Source: Heligmosomoides polygyrus polygyrus
Lineage: Eukaryota > Nematoda > Chromadorea > Rhabditida > Heligmosomidae
Assembly: GCA_947396885.1 (NCBI GenBank)
Contig: OX377205.1
Coordinates: 64,142,969 to 64,206,968, forward strand
Direction of reading: 5' to 3'
DNA: 64,000 nucleotides
Below, piece after piece: positions 33,070 through 45,094 of this stretch (positions are counted from its first letter, which is position 1; each line of letters starts with the position of its first letter). The notes under the pieces were generated by a model that saw only the letters and a program-made list of their open reading frames with translations, made no database searches and was not told where the DNA came from. The position numbers were made by a program, and so were the translations under genes.

Positions 33070-33800
33070 GATGATTTGATGGGTTGGAGGATGCTTGACT
33101 TTCAAATGCGAGGAACACGCATTTGGCAAAGCACTGGGGATTTGCTGATGAATAAAAGGGCACGAAAAGTTCGGACTAGGACAACTTCGACGAATGAAGA
33201 ATTGAGAAGAAAGTATGGGGAACGAATAAATCGCTGAGACCTAGTGGACCAGGAGAATCGCTCCCAGGTGAAATTTCGGGTTCAGTCAATGGGTGTCTGA
33301 AATTACCCGGAGGATGTCCACACTTTGGCCACCATTTGCACGCTGCTGACGCCGACAACTTGAACGGACCCAATTCTAGGAGCCTCACAACCCAAGCTGA
33401 TAGCTGACTTCTACCACGCTGATACTTTCTATTGCACACTCACTGAACCTACGATATAGCTACGTCAGGCAAAATACTATGCATTCAGCTGACAGGCGTC
33501 TTAAATCAAATGTAGTTGTTAGGGTTGTTATGTCAATATTTGTCTATAAACACACAGCAAGTTTACCTATCGCTCTGACCATCTGCAGCTGCTTTTGTCG
33601 TCGGTGTAAACACCGACGACGATTGATCGGTGGTAGACGTCAGCGATCTGAATATCTCATTTCGCGGTCGAACAGGTGAATAGCTTCTGAAATTCTACGG
33701 TTATATTTATATTGGTGAATTACCCTTGTTGTGGGTAACGTTCATTTGCATTTTTAAAACATGCTGTGTCGAAAGTGCAACGTCAACGACAGATACAAGC
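33070..33800. other. No supported gene
   Basis: Short frames only. Nothing repeated was recognised apart from the approach to the 5' LTR. Confidence 0.4.
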
Positions 33801-33807
33801 TTACTTT

Positions 33808-33990
33808 GAGTTTATCTGATCGATAATAAAATCCTTAAGAAAATGTTCATGAATCACCATCTATACGAAGATGTGTTACATTCGCCACATTGGAATTATT
33901 GAAAGTTCATCCTTCCTATATTTTGTCTGTTTCGTGAGTCATGTGCCTAGCTATGCCACAGAGTTGAAGGTCGCTGCTGCTAATATAAGC
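33808..33990 (+). repeat. 5' LTR (recognisable part)
   Basis: This shares AATGTTCATGAATCACCA, TACATTCGCCACATTGGAATT and CTATATTTTGTCTGTTTC-type segments with 39406-39580. The exact TG...CA ends could not be fixed. Confidence 0.75.
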
Positions 33991-34023
33991 ATATAAAGAC
34001 ACCGAAGACACCGCTTTGACTGA

Positions 34024-34308
34024 ATGAGTGCGAACGATAAATCGTCTCAAGATCGAGTACTAAGTGGCTACCAGCTTCTTCTGGTTACGCGATCCCTTCA
34101 AAGGGATAACTCGACAGAATATCATCGCCTACCGTTCCCTAGAGTTCCCTTTAAACTAATATGCTCGCCATTCCTGCTTGCCGGTACTATCCAATTCCAT
34201 CTATCAAATTTCAAGACCCCTCTTGAAAGGAAAATTCTCCGCAACACTTATGTGGACAAGGTATTCCACGGCGTTTCTTCTATTGCAGAAGGAGAGCAAT
34301 TCTCTTGA
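34024..34308 (+). pseudogene. BEL/Pao reverse transcriptase fragment
   Basis: The frame contains FPRVPFKLICSPFLLAGTIQ, then a YVD motif (NTYVDKVFHGVSS) where family members have the catalytic YVDD or YVDN, followed by a GEQFS-like segment. The expected residue after YVD is Lys here, which would impair catalysis. The N-terminal half of the enzyme is missing. Confidence 0.75.
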
Positions 34309-34589
34309 GATTCAAAATCCTTGTCTCAACTAGCAGGAATGGATCTCAGAGACTATGCGAGCAACAATCAAGAGCTGAAATTCTTCTCCAGGCAACAAGA
34401 AAGCAGCAACATCGACAAATAGTGCAAAATTCTCGGAGTAGGATAAAGCACTCGCTCAGACGACTTTAAATTCAAACTTCCACCGATAGGCGAACACGAA
34501 AACCTATGGACCACAAGAAGAGTCCTGCAGAAAACCGCCAGCAGATCCATTTGGTTGGTTAAGTCTCGTCACTTCAATTGGTAAAATCC

Positions 34590-35150
34590 TAACTCAGAAA
34601 CTACGCGCAAACAGCCTGACATGGGACGAATGTCTTCCTGAACACTTTCAGGGTGAATGGAAAGCCATTATCTAATCATGGACAGCTACACAGCTCTCAT
34701 GTGGTTCACTCGCAAATGAAACGTCTGCTGCTATAAAGTACGAGATCCACGTTGACACCGACGTATCCAAACATGCATACGCAGCATCTTCTTATCTCGT
34801 CGAGAAGCATGAAAGTGATTCCGAAAAGTTATCGCTGATGGTATCCAAATCTCGCCTTCCTCCGGTGAAGCTTCTGATGACAATACCCAAACTGGAACTG
34901 TCAGCACTAGTTATAGACGCCAATCTATTTCACAACTTAATGCGCCATTTGGATCTTCCAATAGATGTAGTGTTCTTATGGTCAGATAGCAGAATAGCTC
35001 AGGCATGGATTCAGTCGGGAAAAGGCTTTATACAAAACCGCGTTAAGACAATTCAAGAGAAAACAAAGAACGTCGTATGTCAGTACCAGGTAACTTGAAT
35101 CCAGCAGATCTCGCAAGCCGAGGATGCATCATCAACGGTTTGAGTTCAAT
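34590..35150 (+). pseudogene. BEL/Pao RNase H and linker
   Basis: LTWDECLPEHFQGEWKAII is followed by IHVDTDVSKHAYAASSYLV (first RNase H Asp region), VSKSRLPPVKLLMTIPKLEL, DVVFLWSDSRIAQAWIQSG (third Asp region), and NPADLASRGC at the end. The order matches the RNase H part of BEL/Pao pol. Stops at 34675 and 35097 break the frame. Confidence 0.8.
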
Positions 35151-35559
35151 ACGCTGTGGTGGAATGGACAGATTTCCTCCTCAAGAACATACATCAATGA
35201 CCTGCTAAAAACAGCGACATCACTCGCCTAATGGAGAAACTTTGCTTCTTTTCAGCCACGACCAAAAACGGCCGTTACCAATAAGACAGAAAGATTCAGC
35301 CGCAGGACGCGCCTTCTTCGCACCATGGTCGTCATCCTTACATTTCTAACTCGAATCTCGTCAAAGGCTCCGCAACAGTTTGGAAATACAGCGTCGGAAC
35401 TGCAAACCAAAGCAAAATTGATTCTCTTACGAACGGCACAAGATGGAGAGTCCACCAACCAGCGATCTACGCCTACAGCCCGGTGTTTACGTGCAGGAAA
35501 ACTGGCCTTCGAGTTCAGACAAGGATACAGAATTCAACACTACCAGCTGAATTGTAACC

Positions 35560-36600
35560 GTCCGCCTTCTTGCCCAGGAATAACTACATTACTGCGCTTT
35601 ACATCCTCTTCATTCACAGGAAGGATCAACACGCAGGTACCGAATACGGTCTAACTCAATTTCGTCAATCAGTGTTGATATCAAAGGGTCGCGCAGAGTC
35701 ATCAAGAATAAAATGAGTCATCAACAATCACTGCTTCGTTTGGAAACGACTCAGAGCCGTTGCTTGCTGCAAAGCCGTTTAGACTACCCGACTTCCCAGT
35801 GCATCTTCATCTTCGAGTAAAAAAAACCAAACTATCCTTTCCAAAAGTGCGGACTCACGCTATGGGCCCATTCGTTTACAAAACCGATCAAGAAGAAAGC
35901 AGAAAGTGTTGGATCCTAATTTCAACAAGTTTCAACGGCCGCGCAATTGTGGTCGATATCGTTCACAACTTATCGGCAAACTCCTTTCTTAACAGCCTAC
36001 GCCGCTTCAGCCACCTACGGCTGTCCAAGACGGGTTCTATGTGACAACGCGCCTGCTTTCAAAGCCTTTGTAGAAATGCAGTTAGAAGAAGTGATTTGCG
36101 GATAACCATCCCACAACGTACTGCACAACCGATAAGATCAAATTCAAATTCATACCCGCTTTTAGCCCTTGACAAGGCGTTGCATATGAAAGGATGATAG
36201 GCATTTTCAAATTAGCCTTCACTTCATCCACGCCGTTGGGCGTCGCACATTATCAATGGACGACTTCTGCACTATCGCAAAGGAATAAGAAGAAATCTGC
36301 GACTCAAAACCGCTGACATACTTCACAGAGCAAACGACTCTTGGCACGATCGACTTCATTAGACCCACGTCCGCCTATCGGCGCCGCGATTGATTGATGA
36401 TGGAGACGAATGGAAACCCCTGCAGACTACAAAGGTAGGCTTTTGCACAATTGGCAGTCATTTCTCAAAATTCTCGATACGTTTTGGACGCAATGGCACG
36501 AAAAATGCCTCCTTTGCCTCCGAGAACGACACTAGATCAGCCATCCACATCCTCAACGCTACTACGACGATAATTCAGTTCAAGCCGAGTACGTGGTGAT
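35560..36600 (+). pseudogene. BEL/Pao integrase
   Basis: KCWILISTSFNGRAIVVDIV and LSANSFLNSLRRFS begin the catalytic core; a CDNAPAFKAF segment at about 36045 holds the second Asp; VAYERMIGIFKLAF at about 36185 holds the Glu; and WQSFLKILDTFWTQWHEK lies in the C-terminal domain. All three acidic positions of the DDE triad can be placed, but only across different frames with stops between them. Confidence 0.75.
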
Positions 36601-36989
36601 CCATGACGAATTTCGTCCCAGAGGCACATGACAGATATGTCAAGTATGTGGATCTTCCGATAACTATATGAGATGTGCCTAAATCCGACTGGTTCAAAAA
36701 ACGAATAATAGCGAGACCAGTCAACCTCATAAGCCGTTTCGAAAGCGACTCCAAACCAAGCCCAACGAGCCAGGTTCTTCTATGCTGGTTCCCAGTTATA
36801 TGCCCCGACGGACACATACAGGCAGTGACTCCTACACATTTGCGGTCCAAAGGTTGCACTCTGTGGTCGTCGTTGTTTTCACTACAATGGCGAATGCAAA
36901 AAGCAATCACGGATCTCAAATAATCCTTCTGGTTTTCTCAACCTGGTATCAAGAGAAGTGTGCTCCTTGAAAAAATCTTTAGCGTGCAG

Positions 36990-39363
36990 TCCAAAAAGGG
37001 AGTTGGGAATCTTCAATCAAATCGAGCTTCATGATGGAATGTAGCTATGGGTACCCAACATGTAGTTCACCGTCATGGATTACGTGACAAGAACTACTTC
37101 ACCTGCGTGAACTCTAATGGAGAACGACTCCCTGCAACACCACCGTATGAGGAAAGTTCGCTGTTCAGCCGGAAACACCAGTGCACCTACAGAATCAACA
37201 AATTCTGCATGTACGACAACCCCAATTGCGCTGTTTGATTTCTGCAATACTAAGCATCTCCCAACCTAATTCCGATCAAAGCGGGGGACGAAAACATGCG
37301 AATGTTTTCCATATAATTCCGAAGAACACGCTGAACGCATCTTCGGCGTAGTCAACTGCTCCAAGGGAGGAGTAGAAGTGACAACAGATCGGAATATCAA
37401 TGCGGTAGAAGCCTTTGTGCGGTCCTATTGCATCTTCGCTCTCAATACACCCTCAACGCGTCTTCCGTTTCCCACGGAACTAGTGGTCTTCAAATACACT
37501 GTTTCAATCAGTGCGTGGGAGCATGGAGTACGCCTACACAGCTTCACTCACATGTCCTTCTCAACCAATCTGCGAGATTCTCACCTGCAACCTGTGCCTT
37601 GAAAAATCTACAAACACAATGTTGGACGACTCTCGACTCTACAATAATGATATCGTCAGACATCACCGTAATGCTTATTTATTGGATCTTCTTTCCAATG
37701 TTCGCTGTCAACAAACTCACGACACTACCGTTCCTCGTTTTTAAGTACGCCTTCAACAAGCTAGAGAAGTCACACGACGGCAGAACTCGAAACCATGCGA
37801 TGCCATTTCCCACCCCCTTTGCCTCTACAATCGACAAAAACGTCAAACCTCTACACATCATCGTTGCTCGTACCGAATATCTCTCAGTTCAGCTGCATTG
37901 ACAATTCTTTCATGTGCAGCAAAGGAAGTACTCTGTTGCTCAGATGTCGATTCTATCGCCAGTTCGATAGAGTCATGCTCAGTCAACAACCATACTACTA
38001 CATGTGTCTTCAAACAAGGATTAATCCTCACTCTACAACCTCTTGGAAAGGAGTTGTGTCATTCCTTGAGAGACCACAACGACAAACCAATCGGACTCGT
38101 TTTGCTCCATGTTCAAAGCATTCGCCACGTATGCCAACGGAAAGTTGAATTCTTCACGAGAGGTCATGAATTCAACACCGACAACGCACAGATGCTGTCG
38201 AGCCGGAAGTTGCCTACCAGACAAATGTGACAACATAAAATCATCCGACATCATCGACGAATTCTGCTGGAAAGCATCAAATCATCCTGGTTTGACATTT
38301 TGCAAGACCATGCGGATGCTTCCTTTGTAAACATTTTTATATATTCTACAAGTACTTCGCCACACCTACGTTCGAAAACGTCTACGCCATCTTTTCCTGT
38401 CCAACATGGGAACTCTCCGTCTCAACAGAAATAACCGTTCGGTTGCAAAACCAAAGCGAGACCTACCCTATCCTCTTACGACCAGAACGAACTTCACGGG
38501 TAGCACCAAATTGTCACTTCTTGCAGCGATTTCTCCGCAACTCCCAATTCTCGTGTCATCGTTGACACAGACTGAACCAGGACTGCTATGACTATGAAAA
38601 TCCAATCCAGTGAATTGACATCAGGAACACCAGCCCGATTGTAGTGTGCTTCGATGCTCGACGCTTTCTATTGCACTGTCGTTTCTCTTCAAGTGCGTGT
38701 ACGTGCTCCAGTGGATCATTTAAAGCTACGTGCAGCTGTCCAGGAGGACATACATATTGCTCCATATCTGCACAATGTTACGCTCCCTCTCGTCACCAAG
38801 AACATCATCATCGAACAGCATCGATACGACAGCAGCTCAAACTAAAGGCGGTTCAGCTTTTCATGCTCAACAAAGCATGGAAAACAGCAAAGTCGTGGCA
38901 ATACAAAGCCTAGCACGACGCTGAATCACAGCCTCAACCATCACTGGAGCAAAATTTTCAATCTTCTGCCACTTGACTGAAGAAGAGACAACAGATGACA
39001 TCACCTGTACCACGCAACACCAAATTGCCATCTGCACCAAGAATGGAAACCATGAGAAATAGCCCTCCATTACGATACTCCAACAATATCGATAACATGC
39101 ACCATGGACTGCCCCGGAGGGCAGTCCAGCTTCCAACTGACTATGTCAGCGACGCTCAAGTTCAACGCGAAATTTCCAACGACAACGAAGAAAACGTCGG
39201 CGAAACAGGAAATGTGTTTGTCACAGTATATGAATGGTTATGTTCGTTCCCTGATGCCATTTCCACATTCTTCGCTAACCTAAACATATTCACATACATC
39301 AAAACTCTTTTAGCCTCTAGTATCCTCCTCCTATTCTCGCTCTGCATAGCATCCTCACTTCGA
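36990..39363 (+). pseudogene. Env-like region of the BEL/Pao element
   Basis: Downstream of integrase are about 2.4 kb of plus-strand open fragments rich in Cys, ending at 39363 with a hydrophobic stretch (LASSILLLFSLCIASSLR) that looks like a membrane anchor. Some nematode BEL/Pao elements carry an envelope-like third gene of viral glycoprotein origin at this position. Similarity of this sequence to a particular glycoprotein cannot be shown by eye, so the call rests on position, Cys content and the terminal hydrophobic segment. It is broken by many frameshifts and stops. Confidence 0.5.
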
Positions 39364-39405
39364 TAACAACTTATTCTTTAAAGACTAAGACGCCATTTTA
39401 ATGCG

Positions 39406-39580
39406 GGAGTTTATTGGTCGATAACAAAAACATTAAGGAAACGTTCATGAATCACCACCTGTGCGAAGATGTGCCACATTCGCCACATTGGAATTACTGA
39501 AAATTCGTCTTTCCTATATTTTGTCTGTTTCATGTTCCTAGCTATGCCACAGATTTGAAGATCGTTGCTGCTCATATCAT
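39406..39580 (+). repeat. 3' LTR (recognisable part)
   Basis: It matches 33808-33990 with roughly 85 percent identity by eye, implying an old insertion. The end beyond 39580 diverges from the 5' copy. Confidence 0.75.
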
Positions 39581-39630
39581 ACTCTATAATAACGGGCTAA
39601 GTGATTAGCCATGGAGCACGTCAAAAAATA

Positions 39631-39710
39631 GGGGCGGAAGCATCAGGGGCGGAAACATCAGGGGCGGAAACATCAGGGGCTGAAACATCAGGGGCGGAAA
39701 CATCAGGGGC
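39631..39710. repeat. 15-bp minisatellite, five units
   Basis: The unit GGGGCGGAAACATCA is repeated five times with single-base changes, beginning at 39631, 39646, 39661, 39676 and 39691. Confidence 0.95.
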
Positions 39711-39745
39711 GCGAAAATAGCAGAAAATACCCAGACGCCTTCTAC

Positions 39746-39868
39746 GTGCCTGGCGATGCCGTAGATGTACCGAACACGTCGGCAAGCATGCCTGACGATG
39801 CCGTAGACGTGCCGAACACGTCGGCAACCGTGCATGGCGAGCCGTAGACGTGCCGAACACGTCGGGCA
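39746..39868. repeat. About 43-bp tandem repeat, three units
   Basis: Each unit contains GCCGTAGACGTGCCGAACAC followed by GTCGGCA; units start near 39746, 39789 and 39832. The motif GACGT...GTCG recurs more loosely to 41060. Confidence 0.85.
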
Positions 39869-39909
39869 TTTAGATGATCATCGACGGGAGGCGTTCACAG
39901 CAGGGGAGG

Positions 39910-40935
39910 CAATCGATATCGATCGATATTATCGATTTTTCTGTGGATGCCGTGCAAGCGCCCTGAAACATCAGCCCTGGGCTAATCGATGTCGCTGAAC
40001 CCTATCTGAAGTCGACCAATCGATGTCGATCGATATTATCGATTTTTTGGGGATGTCGTTTTGGCGATCGGAAATTTCGGTCCTAGGGTTATCGTGGTTG
40101 GTGAACGAGACTCTGAATCCCATTATTGAAGTGTCGAGCGTCATCAATCCAGATTGAACCGTATTATCGATTTTTTGTGGACATCTTTCTTGCGGCCCGA
40201 ACTCCCCGCCCCTGGGCTAATCGACGTCACTGAACTCGAATCTGAGGTTCATTTTTGAAGTATCGGTCGCTATCAATTGATATCGACCGGTATTACCGTT
40301 TTTTGTGTATTAAAGGCGCTGTTACCTTATCAAAATCCATGTTTGAATAACGCGCCATCTGCGGTTATACTCTTTAACGTGCAGTGTGCCTTGGTGCGTG
40401 AAGTTTCGAAAATCATGGCTGAATATCGCTTTTTCTGTGGATATCGTTCTTTCGGTCCGGTACTTCCGTCCTGGGGTAGTCGATGTCGCTGAAGGCGAGC
40501 GTGAAGTCCACATTTGAGGTGTCCATCGCCATCAATCCATTTGGGCCGCATTATCGATTTTTTGTGTGGATTTAGTCTTAAATAGTGGGCAGGGGAAATA
40601 GGGGGGGGGGAGGTGAATTACGGCGCGAAAGCACGAAAATAGCGAAAAATACCCAGACGTCTTCTCCCTGCCTGGGAACTTCTGCCCTTGAGGTGGTCGA
40701 AGTCTTTAAATAGAAATCTGAAATTCGCTTTTGAAGTATCGATCGCCACCAATGGATATTGATCAAGCTATAGGTTTTTTGTGGATGTCGTCTAGGTGGT
40801 TTAAAACTTTAGCCCTGGAGGCAGCCGGGGTCACTCAACACGAATCTGAAATTCGTTTTTGAAGTATTGATTACTATCAATCGATACTGATCAAGTTACC
40901 GAGCGCGAAAATAGCGGAAAATACCCAGACGTCTT
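39910..40935. repeat. Degenerate satellite-like array with ~110-130-bp period
   Basis: A recurring block of ATTATCGATTTTTTGTGGAT, CCCTGGGCTAATCGATGTCG, CTGAA(AT)TCG and TCGATCG(C)TATCAATCGAT is seen at about 39927, 40035, 40161, 40289, 40551 and 40772. Units are poorly conserved and spacing varies. A GCGCGAAAATAGC(A/G)GAAAATACCCAGACG segment occurs at 39710, 40625 and 40908, so larger-scale duplication also took place. Confidence 0.75.
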
Positions 40936-41064
40936 CTACGTGCAAGGGATTTAGGAGACGTGCGGAATACGTCGCGTGAAGTGACTGGGACTCAAAGGAC
41001 GTGCCAAATGCTTCGCTCAGCGTGTTTGGGGATTCAGATAGACGTTCCGAAAACGTCGTCCGCT

Positions 41065-43520
41065 GAGGCTGGATCAGTGAGGGGGACCAGTAGCAGTAAT
41101 GGGGGACCGTTTCAATAGGGGAAGACTAGTAGTGGGAAACCAATAGATCGCCCTATCACACCATATACTATACGTGCTGCGAGCCTTTTGTACTCCAAGG
41201 TAGGGAAGAAAGCTGTGCAAGTAGAGCAGGTAACTTGGGGTGATCCTCTTTAGCTTAGTGATACTGTAACATCGCGCGAAGCGCGGTGGGTATCAACGAA
41301 GCGAATTGCGCTAGCGGTGCACCAAATTCTCGACGACTTACACTGAGCGGCAGCGTTTCTGATCACGAAGAGCTAACGAAAGCATGGAACTTCGAAATGA
41401 TTCTCTGGACTGTCTGAATTGTAGTTATCCAACCTCGTCCTCGACGGGTCCTCGTTGCTCTCATCATCCTGAGTCCGCTAGTGACCAGGCGTTCAGCCGC
41501 GTAGAATACCAGATGTTTTTCGGTGTCTTCAGTTCCTCGGCGCTCATGAAAGCTGACGAATCAGCCTATTCTTTGCAGTTTCGTCGCTAGATCAGTCACC
41601 ATATCAGTTTTCCGACAAAGATGCATGCAATGAATACGTTCAGCGTGCCACTGGTCGTGAATCAGACATAAGAAATTCTCTCGTTCCTGAGCATCATCGT
41701 CTTCCTAAGATTCAGATGCAAGCAGACCGTATGCAGCGCAGGAGGCATTTTTTCCTCTCAGTTGCTCCTCGACGACAGGAGCTGCTTTGCATATTTCGCC
41801 TACATTGAAGATCTATTTCAGCCGGCACTCTCCTTAATTAATTGCAATGCTGCTGCCTATTTTTGGTTGAGTTGCACTAAAATGAAACTGTGCAGAAACG
41901 CTGGAGAGCATATAGAAATTGCATCTGGACGAAGTTGCAACAAGCCTGGTAGAGTGCCAGCTTGATGCAGAATCAGGCCAAATCCAAGGCTTACTGCCTT
42001 CCTCACGCTTGGGACTCACTAAATATGTATACTATTTACATACTCGCCCATCGCATAACAGAGTTCATCGTGGGCATTTGTTAATGACACTCATCAGGGC
42101 TGTATGGCTGCTGATATTGTTGATTTTGTTTGAACAATGTAAAGCTTCGTGAAATCTAATCTGGAGAGCGAACCACAGGAACCATCAGTTATCCTTCAAA
42201 TTGACCGCTACATGTGATCCGATTTGTTTGCACTGTGTTTGTTACTGCAATTGAAGTGATACTTGACTGATTTCGCAAACTTCCCATTAATTGCAAGGAA
42301 CAGCAGACCATAATTGACTTCATAGCTACATTCAGATTTAACAATGAAGTGTCAGGCATTACCAGCACTAACCAGGGAGTGCTCTCAGGTTCCCGAAGAT
42401 CCCAGGCGTACTTCGATCACAAATTCCCCATTTTCTCCCATCATTGATGTAAAAATTATCTTACTGTATGTATAATTGGCTAATGTCACGTGTCCGTCAC
42501 GGGGAGTGGGGACTGAAGCCGAGAGATGCCTACGACAGTGCGGCGTATGCCACTCGGGCTTTCTTTGAACTTAACCATGTTCGGTTCCTGGCGAACTGTC
42601 CTTGGCGGCGGATCGTCCGAGTTTATGATATATTCAGCGGACAACGCGCCACGGTATGAATGAGGATCAAGTGAAAAGCGTAGGGATTCAGAAGACATTT
42701 CAAACGTCGTCCAACGTGCGCAGATTTAGAAAACTTGCTGATGACATCGTCCAACGTGTGTAGGAATCCCGAGTAAGGGGATCAGTAGGAGGGGGAACAG
42801 CAAAGGAGGACCACTAGGGGAGGGGGGGGGGGGTAAGAGGTAGAGTGAGTGACTACGGGATTCGGAGGAGTATTCTTTGCCATCGGACCATAAACAGTGT
42901 CCACCTGTGAACCGAAACCGATTGATTTTAATTATGTTTCCGCAGATTAAGCATTTCGGGTTGGGGCTCTCATGATCTGTTTCTCGCCACGTAGAGAACG
43001 GGCACTTCGGAGAATAAATCGCGTACATGCGATACATCTTGCTTGGCAAGCACGATGATTTGTGGGAACCTCTGATCAAACCTACAGAGAGTGTCTTTCA
43101 AGATGAAAATTGTGCAGTACCCCAATATGACATATGTCGTGCCGATGATGATGTCCTATTATACTCGGCTGATGCTTTGAGTTACGTATGTTTTTGTAAT
43201 TCTAGAGTGTTCATGTTATTGTATTGATTTGTTTCTTAACTTGTTTACGCTAGACCCTAGTCTATGCCTTGAATAATAAATAAGTAAATAAATAAAGCTG
43301 GATGGGCTTCATAGGAGCAGTGGAGATTTTACTCTACCATATTCCTCTGCGCTAATCTGTATAGTATAACCGGTTTTTAATTAATAAAAGTAAGAAGGCC
43401 TAAAGGAGAATGGAGGAAGACTGGGGTTGTTCCATTCTCGGAGTTTGGAGGCGAAGCCCCCAACCAGAAGATTGACGGTCGATAGCCCGCTAGAATAGGG
43501 CAGCGGGATATTGTAGAGCA
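41065..43520. other. No supported gene
   Basis: Several short open frames without splice support, poly-G runs near 42823-42832, and an (AAAT)n-like stretch near 43278-43300. Nothing recognised. Confidence 0.4.
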
Positions 43521-44582
43521 CGGTTGCGTGCTCAAAATTCCTCTAATTCGAGATTTCTTGAGAAACGGTTGGTATCATTCGATTCGTCTCTTCGAGGTCT
43601 ACACAAACATGGATACAACTCCGCCAGACCACCGCATTTTCGCAATGGGTGGTCAAAAATGACTAGCAGACTTTTAGCGATTGGAGAAGCTTATATTCCA
43701 AGACTTGCATGTTATCGGAGTATCTCAAGCATGGCGTGAAATGTTCTGTCATGGAATCCTCTGAGAGTGCGCCGTGCACAATGCATAAAAGATCGAAACT
43801 ATCAATCGAGGGGTGGGACAGCTTGTAGAGTGAGCGTTTAAGGAGTTTTATAAGAAATTCCCAGCCGCCACACTCAGTAATTGCTGCACTCTCTCCCCAC
43901 GAAAATTTGGAGTGCGGTGTGTACAATGTATAAGGGATCGAACCTATCAATTGGGTGGACAGCTCGCAAATTGCGTCGCGAGCGTATTCTGTGCGCAATA
44001 ACTCTGCCACGTTTGAATTTTTCCCGCTGCGAATTGTGGATTTTGTAAGCAGCATAAAGCTCATTAGGTGCGCTGAAACACAGTTACGTGGCTTATGATT
44101 GGACAAAGAAAACTCAACTGTGGGCGAGTAAGAGCGGAAGGAACTTCACCGTTGCCCTCCGCCGCTCTAAAATGGCAGATTGGGCTGAAGTAGTTTAGGC
44201 ACCTGGAGAGTTGCGAGCATGTCGCCGTAAAGTGCTTTCAGTCTAGTGCTCGCCCACGCATTTGCATGCAGTCAGCTCTCCTTGTCTTCCCGCAGTAGTC
44301 GACTGAACTCGGAAAAGATCGCGTCACACAAGGCTAAACTGCATTTTCGCACCGCTGTAGCTTAGTTCAGTCATTAGCTATGTGGCTGTGTTTCAGAGCA
44401 CTTCTTGGACTTTCTACTGCTCACAAAGTCCACAAGTTGCAGCCGTTTAAACTTGACAGAATTATTTCGCTCAGAACACGCCCGCGGTGCAATTTGCGTA
44501 TACATTGTGTATACATTGTGTATACCCTATATACATTGTGCACAGCGTACTCCAAAGTCTCGCCGGGACCAGGGATGGGCGG

Positions 44583-44690
44583 AATTTCTGTTTTCTGTTT
44601 TCTGATTTTCTGGCCATTTTGGGCAAATTTTTTCTGTTTTCTGTTTTCTGGGAAAATGGACAAAAATTGGCCAGAAAACAGAAAATTGAG
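44583..44690. repeat. Subterminal TTTTCTG array, left end
   Basis: The word TTTTCTG is repeated with short interruptions and then appears in the opposite sense (CAGAAAA) from about 44670, so the block can self-pair. Confidence 0.85.
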
Positions 44691-45094
44691 TTGAGAACAA
44701 AATTTTATCACAGAAATCCAATAAAAAGAATCCAAAAAGTATCGTAGAATAGTGCGCTTTATTTCAAAATAGTGTTCTAGAGTATCTTACATGGTAAGCA
44801 TGTGGCGTTTTTTGGATGTGCTCATGTAGTAATTGCGCCATATGCTCATGAACTATGCCTCTTTGTTTGCTTGATTGATTGTGTAAGTGCTGCTGGCAAG
44901 GAGTATAGGAGTATATAATAGGGCACTTTTCGACTTTCATAATTTGGCTTTGTATTCTTTTCGATTTTAACAGTAGTTTGGACCGTCTACGACCACTAAA
45001 AATTTTATTTTAAAACTATAAAACCAGTACTCTGAGAGACATTTAATTATGTATTAACTAACCACTTGTCCTAGAGTTACTGTGGGTAGGGTGG

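Larger units (their letters stand above)
33808..39580 (+). mobile_element. BEL/Pao-type LTR retrotransposon, internally deleted
   Basis: Related sequences at 33808-33990 and 39406-39580 are the readable parts of the two LTRs. Between them the plus strand carries, in order, a reverse transcriptase end, RNase H, integrase and a 3' env-like region. The protein wording (SPFLLAGTIQFHL, IPKLELSAL, NPADLASRG) is that of BEL/Pao elements. There is no room for gag and protease between the 5' LTR and the reverse transcriptase, so about 2 kb has been lost. Many stops and frameshifts show it is long dead. Confidence 0.8.
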
